The position numbers were made by a program, and so were the translations under genes. A stretch of 64,000 nucleotides of DNA, from contig CASBPS010000188.1 of assembly GCA_949126835.1 (NCBI GenBank), forward strand, positions 1,364,001 through 1,428,000. Reading direction: 5' to 3'. The stretch is from Anisus vortex. Lineage: Eukaryota > Mollusca > Gastropoda > Planorbidae. A model generated the notes under the pieces. The model was not told the DNA's origin and made no database searches. It saw only the letters and a program-made list of their open reading frames with translations. Within the stretch, counting starts at the first letter, position 1. The number at the start of each line of letters is the position of its first letter. Below, in pieces: positions 1 through 12,300 of this stretch.

Positions 1-24
1 CATGAATCATATCATCTATTCTAA

Positions 25-76
25 CATTCTATACATATCTCACTTCACGTTCCATGAATCACATCATCTATTCTAA
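25..76 (+). repeat. Reference 52-bp monomer (consensus form)
   Basis: This copy matches the form seen most often throughout the array and is used here as the reference, starting at CATTCTATAC and ending at TATTCTAA. It contains an 8-bp direct repeat across the monomer junction (ATTCTAAC then ATTCTATA), one CpG in CACGTT and one TTCN3GAA dyad (TTCCATGAA at 50-58). The second half varies among ACATCATC, ATATCATC, GCATCATC and ACACCATC. The window opens in mid-monomer, so its edges are arbitrary cuts within the array. Confidence 0.97.
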
Positions 77-180
77 CATTCTATACATATCTCACTTCAC
101 GTTCTATTAATCACATTATCTATTCTAACATTCTATACATATCTTACTTCACATTCCATGAATCACATCATCTATTCTAA

Positions 181-228
181 CATTCTATACCTATCTCACT
201 TTACCTTCCATTAATCCATCTATTCTAA
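181..228 (+). repeat. First 48-bp monomer (short class)
   Basis: The short class lacks 4 bp between GAATC and the following CATC (AATCCATC instead of AATCACATCATC), giving 48 bp. Short monomers often occur as adjacent pairs or triplets. A frequent pair is a CTTTCTATAC copy ending CATAAATCCATC followed by a copy with CTCTCTTCATGTTCC. These pairs recur about every 9-12 monomers and mark an older repeat layer of roughly 0.5-0.6 kb. Because 48 is a multiple of three, they keep reading frame and account for the short spurious open frames in the array. Confidence 0.95.
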
Positions 229-1392
229 TATTCTATACTTATCTCACTTCACGTTCCATGAATCGCATCATCTGTTATAACATTCTATACATCTCTCACT
301 TCACGTTTAATGAATCACATCAACTATTCTAACATTATATACATATCTCTCTTCATGTTCCATGAATCCATCTATTCTAACATTCTATACATATCTTACT
401 TCACGTTCCATGAATCACATAATCTATTCTAACATTCTATACATGTCTCTCTTCAGGTTCCATGAATCACATCATCTATTCTAATATTCTATACATATCT
501 CACTTTATGTTCCATAAATCCATCTATTCTAACATTCTATACATATTTTTCTTCATGTTCCATGAATCCATCTATTCTAACATTCTATACATATCTCAAT
601 TCACGTTCCATGAATCATATCATCTATTCTAACATTCTATACATATCTCACTTCACGTTCCATGAATCATATCATTTATTCTAACTTTCTATACATATCT
701 CACTTTACGTTCCATAAGTCCATCTATTCTAACATTCTATACATATCTCTCTTAGTGTTCCATGAATCCATCTATTCTAACATTCTATAAACATATCACT
801 TCACGTTCCATGAATCATATCATCTATTCTAACATTCTATACATATCTCATTTCACGTTCCATGAATCGCATCATCTATTCTAACTTTCTATACATATCT
901 CACTTCACGTTCCATGAATCACATCATCTATTCTAACATTCTATACCTATCTTACTTTACCTTCTATTAATTCATCTATTCTAACATTCTATACATATCT
1001 CACTTCACGTTCCATGAATCGCATCATCTATTCTAACGTTCTATACATATCTCACTTCACATTTAATGAATCACATCAAATATTCTAACATTATATACAC
1101 ATCTCACTTCACGTTCTATGAATAACATCATCTATAATAACATTCTATACATATCTCACTTCACGTTCCATGAATCCATCTATTCTAACATTCTATACAT
1201 ATCTCTCTTCATGTTCCATGAATCCATCTATTCTAACAATCTATACATATTTCACTTCACGTTCCATGAATCACATCATCTATTCTAATATTCTATACAT
1301 ATGTCTCTTCACGTTCCATGAATCATATCATTTATTCTAAAATTCTATACATATCCCACTTCACGTTCCATAAATCACATTAACTATTCTAA

Positions 1393-1704
1393 CATTCTAT
1401 ACATATCTCACTTCACATTCCATGAATCACACCATCTATTCTAACATTCTATACATATCTCACTTCACGATCCATGAATCACACCATCTATTCTAAAATT
1501 CTATACATATCTCATTTCACGTTCCATGAATCACATCATCTATTCTAACATTCTATACATATCTCACTTCACATTCCATGAATCACACCATCTATTCTAA
1601 CATTCTATACATATCTCACTTCACGATCCATGAATCACACCATCTATTCTAAAATTCTATACATATCTCATTTCACGTTCCATGAATCACATCATCTATT
1701 CTAA
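1393..1704 (+). repeat. 156-bp three-monomer tandem duplication
   Basis: Three 52-bp monomers (CACATTCC, CACGATCC and CATTTCACG variants) are present twice in direct succession, 1393-1548 and 1549-1704. The same duplication is in the second A unit at 7296-7607, whereas the B unit has one copy at 4861-5016. It therefore arose in A before the 5,903-bp dimer was copied. Confidence 0.93.
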
Positions 1705-2592
1705 CATTCTATACATATCTCACTTCAAGTTCCATGAATCACGTCAACTATTCTAACATTCTATACATGTCTCACTTCACGTTCCATGAATCACATTATC
1801 TATTCTAACATTCTATACATGTCATACTTTTCGTTCCATGAATCATATCATCTATTCTAACTTTCTATACATATCTCACTTTACGTTCCATAAATCCATC
1901 TATTCTAACATTCTATACATATCTTTCTTCATGTTCCATGAATCCATCTATTCTAACATTCTATACATATCTCACTTCACGTTTCATGAATCATATCATC
2001 TATTCTAACATTCTATACATATCTCACTTCACGTTTCATGAATCACATCATCTATTCTAACATTCTATACATATCTCACATCACGTTCCATGAATCACAT
2101 CATCTATTCTAATATTCTATACATATCTCACTTCACGATCCATGAATCACACCATCTTTTCTAAAATTCTATACATATCTCACTTCACGTTCCATGAATC
2201 ACATCATCTATTCTAACATTCTATACACATCTCACTTCACGTTTCATGAATAACATCATCTATTATAACATTCTATACATATCTCACTTCACGTTTCATG
2301 AATCCATCTATTCTAACATTCTATACATATCTCTCTTCATGTTCCATGAATCCATCTATTCTAACAATCTATACATATTTCACTTCACGTTTCATGAATC
2401 ACATCATCTATTCTAACATTCTATACATGTCTCACTTCACGTTCCAAGAATCATATCATCTATTCTAACTTTCTATACATATCTCACTTTACGTTCCATA
2501 AATCCATCTATTATAACGTTCTATACATATCTCTCTTCATGTTACATGAATCCATCTATTCTAACAGTCTATACATATCTCACTTCACGTTC

Positions 2593-5500
2593 CATGAATC
2601 ATATCATCTATTCTAACATTCTATACATATCTCACTTCACGTTCCATGAATCACATCATCTATTCTAACATTCTATACATATCTCACTTCACGTTCTATT
2701 AATCACATTATCTATTCTAACATTCTATACATATCTCACTTCACGTTCCATGAATCACATCATCTATTCTAACATTCTATACCTATCTCACTTTACCTTC
2801 CATTAATCCATCTATTCTAATATTCTATACATATCTCACTTCACGTTCCATGAATCGCATCATCTGTTATAACATTCTATACATCTCTCACTTCACGTTT
2901 AATGAATCACATCAACTATTCTAACATTATATACATATCTCTCTTCATGTTCCATGAATCCATCTATTCTAACATTCTATACATATCTTACTTCACGTTC
3001 CATGAATCACATAATCTATTCTAACATTCTATACATGTCTCACTTCAGGTTCCATGAATCACATCATCTATTCTAATATTCTATACATATCTCACTTTAT
3101 GTTCCATAAATCCATCTATTCTAACATTCTATACATATTTTTCTTCATGTTCCATGAATCCATCTATTCTAACATTCTATACATATCTTAATTCACGTTC
3201 CATGAATCATATCATCTATTCTAACATTCTATACATATCTCACTTCACGTTCCATGAATCACATCATCTATTCTAACATTCTATACATATCTCACATCAC
3301 GTTCCATGAATCACATCATCTATTCTAATATTCTATACATATCTCACTTCACGTTCCATCAATCAAAACATCTATTCTAACATTCTATTCATATCTCATT
3401 TCACGTTCCATGTATCACATCATCTATTCTAACATTCTATACTCATCTCACTTCACGTTCCATGAATCACATCATCTATTCTAACATTCTATACATGTCT
3501 CACTTCACGTTCTATAAATAATATCATCTATTCTAACTTTCTATACATATCTCACTTTACATTCCATAAATGCATCTATTCTAACATTCTATACATATCT
3601 CTCTTCATGTTCCATGAATCCATCTATTCTAACAATCTATACATATTTCACCTAACGTTCCATGAATCACATCATCTATTCTAATATTCTATACATATCT
3701 CACTTCACGATCCATGAATCATATCATCTATTCTAACATTCTATACATATCTCACTTCAGGTTCCATGAATCACATCATCTTTTCTAAAATTCTATACAT
3801 ATCTCACTTCAAGTTCCATGAATCACATCATCTGTTCTAACATTCTATACATATCTCACTTCACGTTCCATGAATCACAACATCTATTCTAACATTATAT
3901 TCATATCTCACTTCACGTTCAATGAATAACATCATCTATTCTAACATTGTATACATATCTCACTTCACGTTCCATGAATCACACCATCTATCCTAACATT
4001 CCATACATATCTCACATTACGTTCCATGTATCACATCATCAATTCTAACATTCTATACTCATCTTACTTCACGTTCCATGAATCACATGATCTATTCTAA
4101 CATTCTATACATGTCTCACTTCACGTTCCATGAATCATATCATTTATTCTAACTTTCTATACATATCTCACTTTACGTTCCATAAGTCCATCTATTCTAA
4201 CATTCTATACATATCTCTCTTAGTGTTCCATGAATCCATCTATTCTAACATTCTATAAACATATCACTTCACGTTCCATGAATCATATCATCTATTCTAA
4301 CATTCTATACATATCTCATTTCACGTTCCATGAATCGCATCATCTATTCTAACTTTCTATACATATCTCACTTCACGTTCCATGAATCACATCATCTATT
4401 CTAACATTCTATACCTATCTTACTTTACCTTCTATTAATTCATCTATTCTAACATTCTATACATATCTCACTTCACGTTCCATGAATCGCATCATCTATT
4501 CTAACGTTCTATACATATCTCACTTCACATTTAATGAATCACATCAAATATTCTAACATTATATACACATCTCACTTCACGTTCTATGAATAACATCATC
4601 TATAATAACATTCTATACATATCTCACTTCACGTTCCATGAATCCATCTATTCTAACATTCTATACATATCTCTCTTCATGTTCCATGAATCCATCTATT
4701 CTAACAATCTATACATATTTCACTTCACGTTCCATGAATCACATCATCTATTCTAATATTCTATACATATGTCTCTTCACGTTCCATGAATCATATCATT
4801 TATTCTAAAATTCTATACATATCCCACTTCACGTTCCATAAATCACATTAACTATTCTAACATTCTATACATATCTCACTTCACATTCCATGAATCACAC
4901 CATCTATTCTAACATTCTATACATATCTCACTTCACGATCCATGAATCACACCATCTATTCTAAAATTCTATACATATCTCATTTCACGTTCCATGAATC
5001 ACATCATCTATTCTAACATTCTATACATATCTCACTTCAAGTTCCATGAATCAGTCAACTATTCTAACATTCTATACATGTCTCACTTCACGTTCCATGA
5101 ATCACATTATCTATTCTAACATTCTATACATGTCATACTTTTCGTTCCATGAATCATATCATCTATTCTAACTTTCTATACATATCTCACTTTACGTTCC
5201 ATAAATCCATCTATTCTAACATTCTATACATATCTTTCTTCATGTTCCATGAATCCATCTATTCTAACATTCTATACATATCTCACTTCACGTTTCATGA
5301 ATCATATCATCTATTCTAACATTCTATACATATCTCACTTCACGTTTCATGAATCACATCATCTATTCTAACATTCTATACATATCTCACATCACGTTCC
5401 ATGAATCACATCATCTATTCTAATATTCTATACATATCTCACTTCACGATCCATGAATCACACCATCTATTCTAAAATTCTATACATATCTCACTTCACG

Positions 5501-5903
5501 TTCCATGAATCACATCATCTATTCTAACATTCTATACACATCTCACTTCACGTTTCATGAATAACATCATCTATTATAACATTCTATACATATCTCACTT
5601 CACGTTCCATGAATCCATCTATTCTAACATTCTATACATATCTCTATTCATGTTCCATGAATCCATCTATTCTAACAATCTATACATATTTCACTTCACG
5701 TTTCATGAATCACATCATCTATTCTAACATTCTATACATGTCTCACTTCACGTTCCAAGAATCATATCATCTATTCTAACTTTCTATACATATCTCACTT
5801 TACGTTCCATAAATCCATCTATTATAACGTTCTATACATATCTCTCTTCATGTTACATGAATCCATCTATTCTAACAGTCTATACATATCTCACTTCACG
5901 TTC
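2593..5903 (+). repeat. HOR unit B, copy 1 (65 monomers)
   Basis: Collinear with unit A except for three events that fully explain the length. There is an extra 876-bp segment at 3253-4128, a single copy (4861-5016) of the 156-bp triplet duplicated in A, and a 1-bp deletion near 5,053 (AATCAGTCAACT instead of AATCACGTCAACT). 2,592 + 876 - 156 - 1 = 3,311. That is consistent with 48 long and 17 short monomers less 1 bp. Confidence 0.9.
3253..4128 (+). repeat. 876-bp segment present only in B units
   Basis: This stretch lies between points that are adjacent in unit A (position 660/661). Its length fits 15 long plus 2 short monomers. Its monomers (for example CACGATCC followed by ATATCATC, CTTCAGGTTCC, CATCTGTTCTAA, CTATCCTAACATTCC and CACATGATC) occur in the same order as monomers 44-50 of the X unit. 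It may therefore be retained ancestral sequence lost from A rather than an insertion into B. The partial B copy starting at 8496 has the same entry point at 9156. Confidence 0.8.
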
Positions 5904-8495
5904 CATGAATCATATCATCTATTCTAACATTCTATACATATCTCACTTCACGTTCCATGAATCACATCATCTATTCTAACATTCTATACATATCTCACTT
6001 CACGTTCTATTAATCACATTATCTATTATAACATTCTATACATATCTCACTTCACGTTCCATGAATCACATCATCTATTCTAACATTCTATACCTATCTC
6101 ACTTTACCTTCCATTAATCCATCTATTCTAATATTCTATACTTATCTCACTTCACGTTCCATGAATCGCATCATCTGTTATAACATTCTATACATCTCTC
6201 ACTTCACGTTTAATGAATCACATCAACTATTCTAACATTATATACATATCTCTCTTCATGTTCCATGAATCCATCTATTCTAACATTCTATACATATCTT
6301 ACTTCACGTTCCATGAATCACATAATCTATTCTAACATTCTATACATGTCTCTCTTCAGGTTCCATGAATCACATCATCTATTCTAATATTCTATACATA
6401 TCTCACTTTATGTTCCATAAATCCATCTATTCTAACATTCTATACATATTTTTCTTCATGTTCCATGAATCCATCTATTCTAACATTCTATACATATCTC
6501 AATTCACGTTCCATGAATCATATCATCTATTCTATCATTCTATACATATCTCACTTCACGTTCCATGAATCATATCATTTATTCTAACTTTCTATACATA
6601 TCTCACTTTACGTTCCATAAGTCCATCTATTCTAACATTCTATACATATCTCTCTTAGTGTTCCATGAATCCATCTATTCTAACATTCTATAAACATATC
6701 ACTTCACGTTCCATGAATCATATCATCTATTCTAACATTCTATACATATCTCATTTCACGTTCCATGAATCGCATCATCTATTCTAACTTTCTATACATA
6801 TCTCACTTCACGTTCCATGAATCACATCATCTATTCTAACATTCTATACCTATCTTACTTTACCTTCTATTAATTCATCTATTCTAACATTCTATACATA
6901 TCTCACTTCACGTTCCATGAATCGCATCATCTATTCTAACGTTCTATACATATCTCACTTCACATTTAATGAATCACATCAAATATTCTAACATTATATA
7001 CACATCTCACTTCACGTTCTATGAATAACATCATCTATAATAACATTCTATACATATCTCACTTCACGTTCCATGAATCCATCTATTCTAACATTCTATA
7101 CATATCTCTCTTCATGTTCCATGAATCCATCTATTCTAACAATCTATACATATTTCACTTCACGTTCCATGAATCACATCATCTATTCTAATATTCTATA
7201 CATATGTCTCTTCACGTTCCATGAATCATATCATTTATTCTAAAATTCTATACATATCCCACTTCACGTTCCATAAATCACATTAACTATTCTAACATTC
7301 TATACATATCTCACTTCACATTCCATGAATCACACCATCTATTCTAACATTCTATACATATCTCACTTCACGATCCATGAATCACACCATCTATTCTAAA
7401 ATTCTATACATATCTCATTTCACGTTCCATGAATCACATCATCTATTCTAACATTCTATACATATCTCACTTCACATTCCATGAATCACACCATCTATTC
7501 TAACATTCTATACATATCTCACTTCACGATCCATGAATCACACCATCTATTCTAAAATTCTATACATATCTCATTTCACGTTCCATGAATCACATCATCT
7601 ATTCTAACATTCTATACATATCTCACTTCAAGTTCCATGAATCACGTCAACTATTCTAACATTCTATACATGTCTCACTTCACGTTCCATGAATCACATT
7701 ATCTATTCTAACATTCTATACGTGTCATACTTTTCGTTCCATGAATCATATCATCTATTCTAACTTTCTATACATATCTCACTTTACGTTCCATAAATCC
7801 ATCTATTCTAACATTCTATACATATCTTTCTTCATGTTCCATGAATCCATCTATTCTAACATTCTATACATATCTCACTTCACGTTTCATGAATCATATC
7901 ATCTATTCTAACATTCTATACATATCTCACTTCACGTTTCATGAATCACATCATCTATTCTAACATTCTATACATATCTCACATCACGTTCCATGAATCA
8001 CATCATCTATTCTAATATTCTATACATATCTCACTTCACGATCCATGAATCACACCATCTATTCTAAAATTCTATACATATCTCACTTCACGTTCCATGA
8101 ATCACATCATCTATTCTAACATTCTATACACATCTCACTTCACGTTTCATGAATAACATCATCTATTATAACATTCTATACATATCTCACTTCACGTTTC
8201 ATGAATCCATCTATTCTAACATTCTATACATATCTCTCTTCATGTTCCATGAATCCATCTATTCTAACAATCTATACATATTTCACTTCACGTTTCATGA
8301 ATCACATCATCTATTCTAACATTCTATACATGTCTCACTTCACGTTCCAAGAATCATATCATCTATTCTAACTTTCTATACATATCTCACTTTACGTTCC
8401 ATAAATCCATCTATTATAACGTTCTATACATATCTCTCTTCATGTTACATGAATCCATCTATTCTAACAGTCTATACATATCTCACTTCACGTTC
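5904..8495 (+). repeat. HOR unit A, copy 2
   Basis: A near-identical copy of 1-2592 shifted by 5,903 bp, including the 156-bp triplet duplication (7296-7451 and 7452-7607). Only scattered single-base differences were noticed, such as TCTATCATTC near 6,531 in place of TCTAACATTC, and ACGTGTCATAC near 7,720 in place of ACATGTCATAC. Confidence 0.92.
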
Positions 8496-9310
8496 CATGA
8501 ATCATATCATCTATTCTAACATTCTATACATATCTCACTTCACGTTCCATGAATCACATCATCTATTCTAACATTCTATACATATCTCACTTCACGTTCT
8601 ATTAATCACATTATCTATTCTAACATTCTATACATATCTCACTTCACGTTCCATGAATCACATCATCTATTCTAACATTCTATACCTATCTCACTTTACC
8701 TTCCATTAATCCATCTATTCTAATATTCTATACATATCTCACTTCACGTTCCATGAATCGCATCATCTGTTATAACATTCTATACATCTCTCACTTCACG
8801 TTTAATGAATCACATCAACTATTCTAACATTATATACATATCTCTCTTCATGTTCCATGAATCCATCTATTCTAACATTCTATACATATCTTACTTCACG
8901 TTCCATGAATCACATAATCTATTCTAACATTCTATACATGTCTCACTTCAGGTTCCATGAATCACATCATCTATTCTAATATTCTATACATATCTCACTT
9001 TATGTTCCATAAATCCATCTATTCTAACATTCTATACATATTTTTCTTCATGTTCCATGAATCCATCTATTCTAACATTCTATACATATCTTAATTCACG
9101 TTCCATGAATCATATCATCTATTCTAACATTCTATACATATCTCACTTCACGTTCCATGAATCACATCATCTATTCTAACATTCTATACATATCTCACAT
9201 CACGTTCCATGAATCACATCATCTATTCTAATATTCTATACATATCTCACTTCACGTTCCATAAATCAAAACATCTATTCTAACATTCTATTCATATCTC
9301 ATTTCACGTT
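8496..9310 (+). repeat. HOR unit B, copy 2, truncated
   Basis: It follows unit B copy 1 (2593 onward) at an offset of 5,903 bp, including the switch at 9156 into the B-only segment. Collinearity fades near 9,310, where the sequence passes into family Y (CAATGAATC at 9311 pairs with 15492). The transition lies inside similar monomers, so the edge is uncertain by about one monomer. Confidence 0.8.
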
Positions 9311-12300
9311 CAATGAATCACATCATCTATTCTAACATTCTATACATATCTCACTTCACGTTCCATGAATCACACCATCTTTCCTAACATTACATACATA
9401 TCTCACATTACGTTCCATAAATCACATCATCAATTCTAACATTCTATACTCATCTCATTTCACGTTCCATGAATCACATCATCTATTCTAACATTCTATA
9501 CACGTCTCACTTCACGTTCCATGAATCATATCATTTATTCTAACTTTCTATACATATCTCACTTTACGTTCCATAAATCCATCTATTCTAACATTCTATA
9601 CATATCTCTCTTCATGTTCCATGAATCCATCTATTCTAACATTCCATACATATCTCACTTCACGTTCCATGAATCATATAATCTATTCTAACATTCTATA
9701 CATTTCTCACTTTACGTTCCATGAATCGCATCATCTTTTCTAACATTCTATACATATCTCACTTCACGTTCTATTAATCACATCATCTATTCTAACATTC
9801 TATACATATTTCACTTCACATTTAATGAATCACATCAAATATTCTAACATTATATACACATCTCTCTTCATGTTCCATGAATCCATCTATTCTTACATTC
9901 TATACATATCTCACTTCACGTTCCATGAATCACATCATCTATTCAAACATTCTATACATATCTCACTTTACGTTCCAAAAATCACACCATTCTAACCTTC
10001 TATACATATCTCACTTCACGTTCCATGAATCACATCATCTATTTTAACATTCTATACATGTCTCACTTCAGGTTCCATGAATCACATCATCTATTCTAAT
10101 ATTCTATACATATCTCACTTCACGTTCCATGAATCACATCATCTATTCTAACATTTTATACACGTCTCACTTCACGTTTCATGAATCACATCATCTATTA
10201 TAACATTCTATACATATCTCACTTCACGTTCCATGAATCCATCTATTCTAACATACTATACATATCTCTCTTCATGTTCCATGAATCCATCTATTCTAAC
10301 AATCTATACATATTTCACTTCACGTTCCATGAATCACATCATCTATTCTAATATTCTATACATATCTCACTTTACGTTCCATGAATCAAATCATCTATTC
10401 TAACATTCTATACATATCTCACTTCAGGTTCCATGAATCACATTATTTATTCTAAAAATCTATACAATTCTCACTTCAAGTTCCATGAATCACATCATCT
10501 ATTCTAACATTCTATACATATCTCACTTCACGTTCCATTAATCACAACATCTATTCGAACATTCTATTCATATCTTACTTCACGTTCAATGAATCACATC
10601 ATCTATTCTAACATTGTATACATATCTCACTTCACGTTCCATGAATCACACCATCTATCCTAACATTCCATACATATCTCACATTACTTCCATGTATTAC
10701 ATCATCTATTCTAACATTCTATACTCATCTCACTTCACGTTCCATGAATCACATCATCTATTCTAACATTCTATACATATCTCACTTCAAGTTCCATGAA
10801 TCACGTCAACTATTCTAACATTCTATACATGTCTCACTTTACGTTCCATGAATCATATCATCTATTCTAACATTCTATACATGTCTCACTTTACGTTCCA
10901 TGAATCATATCATCTATTCTAACTTTCTATACATATCTCACTTTATGTTCCATAAATCCATCTATTCCAACAATCTATACATATTTCACCTAACGTTCCA
11001 TGAATCACATCATCTATTCTTATATTCTATACATATCTCACTTCAAGTTCCATGAATCACGTCAACTATTCTAACATTCTATACATGTCTCACTTCACGT
11101 TCCATGAATCACATCATCTATTCTAACATTCTATACATATCTCACATCACGTTCCATGAATCACATCATCTATTCTAATATTCTATACATATCTCACTTC
11201 ACGTTCCATGAATCATATCATCTATTTTAACTTTCTATACATATCTCACTTTACGTTCCATAAATCCATCTATTCTAACATTCTATACATATCTCTCTTC
11301 ATGTTCCATGAATCCATCTATTCTAACATTCTATGCATATCTTACTTCACGTTCCATGAATTATATCATATATTCTAACATTCTATACATATCTCACTTC
11401 ACGTTCCATGAATCACATCATCTATTCTAACATTCTATACATATCTCACTTCACGTTCCATGAATCACATCATATATTCTAACATTCTATACCTATCTCA
11501 CTTTACCTTCCATTAATCCATCTATTCTAACATTCTATACATATCTCACTTCACGTTCCATGAATCGCATCATCTGTTCTAACATTCTATACATCTCTCA
11601 CTTCACGTTTAATGAATCACATCAACTATTCTAACATTATATACATATCTCTCTTCATGTTCCATGAATCCATCTATTCTAATATTCTATACATATCTTA
11701 CTTCACGTTCCATGAATCACATAATCTATTCTAATATTCTATACATGTCTCACTTCAGGTTCCATGAATCACATCATCTATTCTAATATTCTATACATAT
11801 CTCACTTCACGTTCCATGAATCACATCATCTATTCTAACATTCTATACACATCTCACTTCCCGTTCCATGAATCACATCATCTATTAGAACATTTTATAC
11901 AAATCTCACTTCATGTTTCATGAATACATTTATTCTAACATTCTATACATATCTTTCATCATAATCCATGAATCCATCTATTCTAACAATCTATACATAT
12001 CTCACTTCACGTTCCATGAATCATATCATCTATTCTAACATTCTATACATATCTCACTTCAGGTTCCATGAATCACATCATCTATTCTAAAATTCTATAC
12101 ATATCTCACTTCAAGTTACATGAATCACATCATCTATTCTAACATTCTATACATATCTCACTTCACGTTCCATCAATCACAACATCTATTCTAACATTCT
12201 ATTTATATCTCATTTCACGTTCAATTAATCACATCATCTATTCTAACATTCTATACATATCTCACTTCACGTTCCATGAATCACACCATCTATCCTAACA

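Larger units (their letters stand above)
1..2592 (+). repeat. HOR unit A, copy 1 (51 monomers)
   Basis: I counted 15 short monomers in this unit; 36 x 52 + 15 x 48 = 2,592, so the unit is 51 monomers. It carries a tandem duplication of three monomers (1393-1548 and 1549-1704) that the B unit lacks. Its monomer order resembles roughly the first 32 monomers of the X unit at the far end of the window, for example the CATTCTATAAAC monomer near 780 and the CATATG monomer near 1,298. This suggests a common ancestral unit. Confidence 0.9.
1..9310 (+). repeat. Block I: alternating 2,592/3,311-bp HOR units
   Basis: The sequence at position 1 recurs at 2593, 5904 and 8496, spacings of 2,592, 3,311 and 2,592 bp. 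The real period is therefore a 5,903-bp dimer. Private variants keep this spacing: CATAAGTCC occurs at 713, 4181 and 6616 (3,468 and 2,435 bp apart). Copies one dimer apart differ by only scattered single bases that I noticed, far fewer than separate neighbouring monomers. The right edge, near 9,310, is approximate because it falls between similar monomers. Confidence 0.9.

Noticed and set aside
6365..6568. Open frame of 67 codons on the + strand within the array
   Set aside because: Its protein is the 16-residue translation of 48-bp monomers (SIYSNILYISHF type). It contains no recognisable domain and has no promoter or other coding signal beyond the satellite itself.
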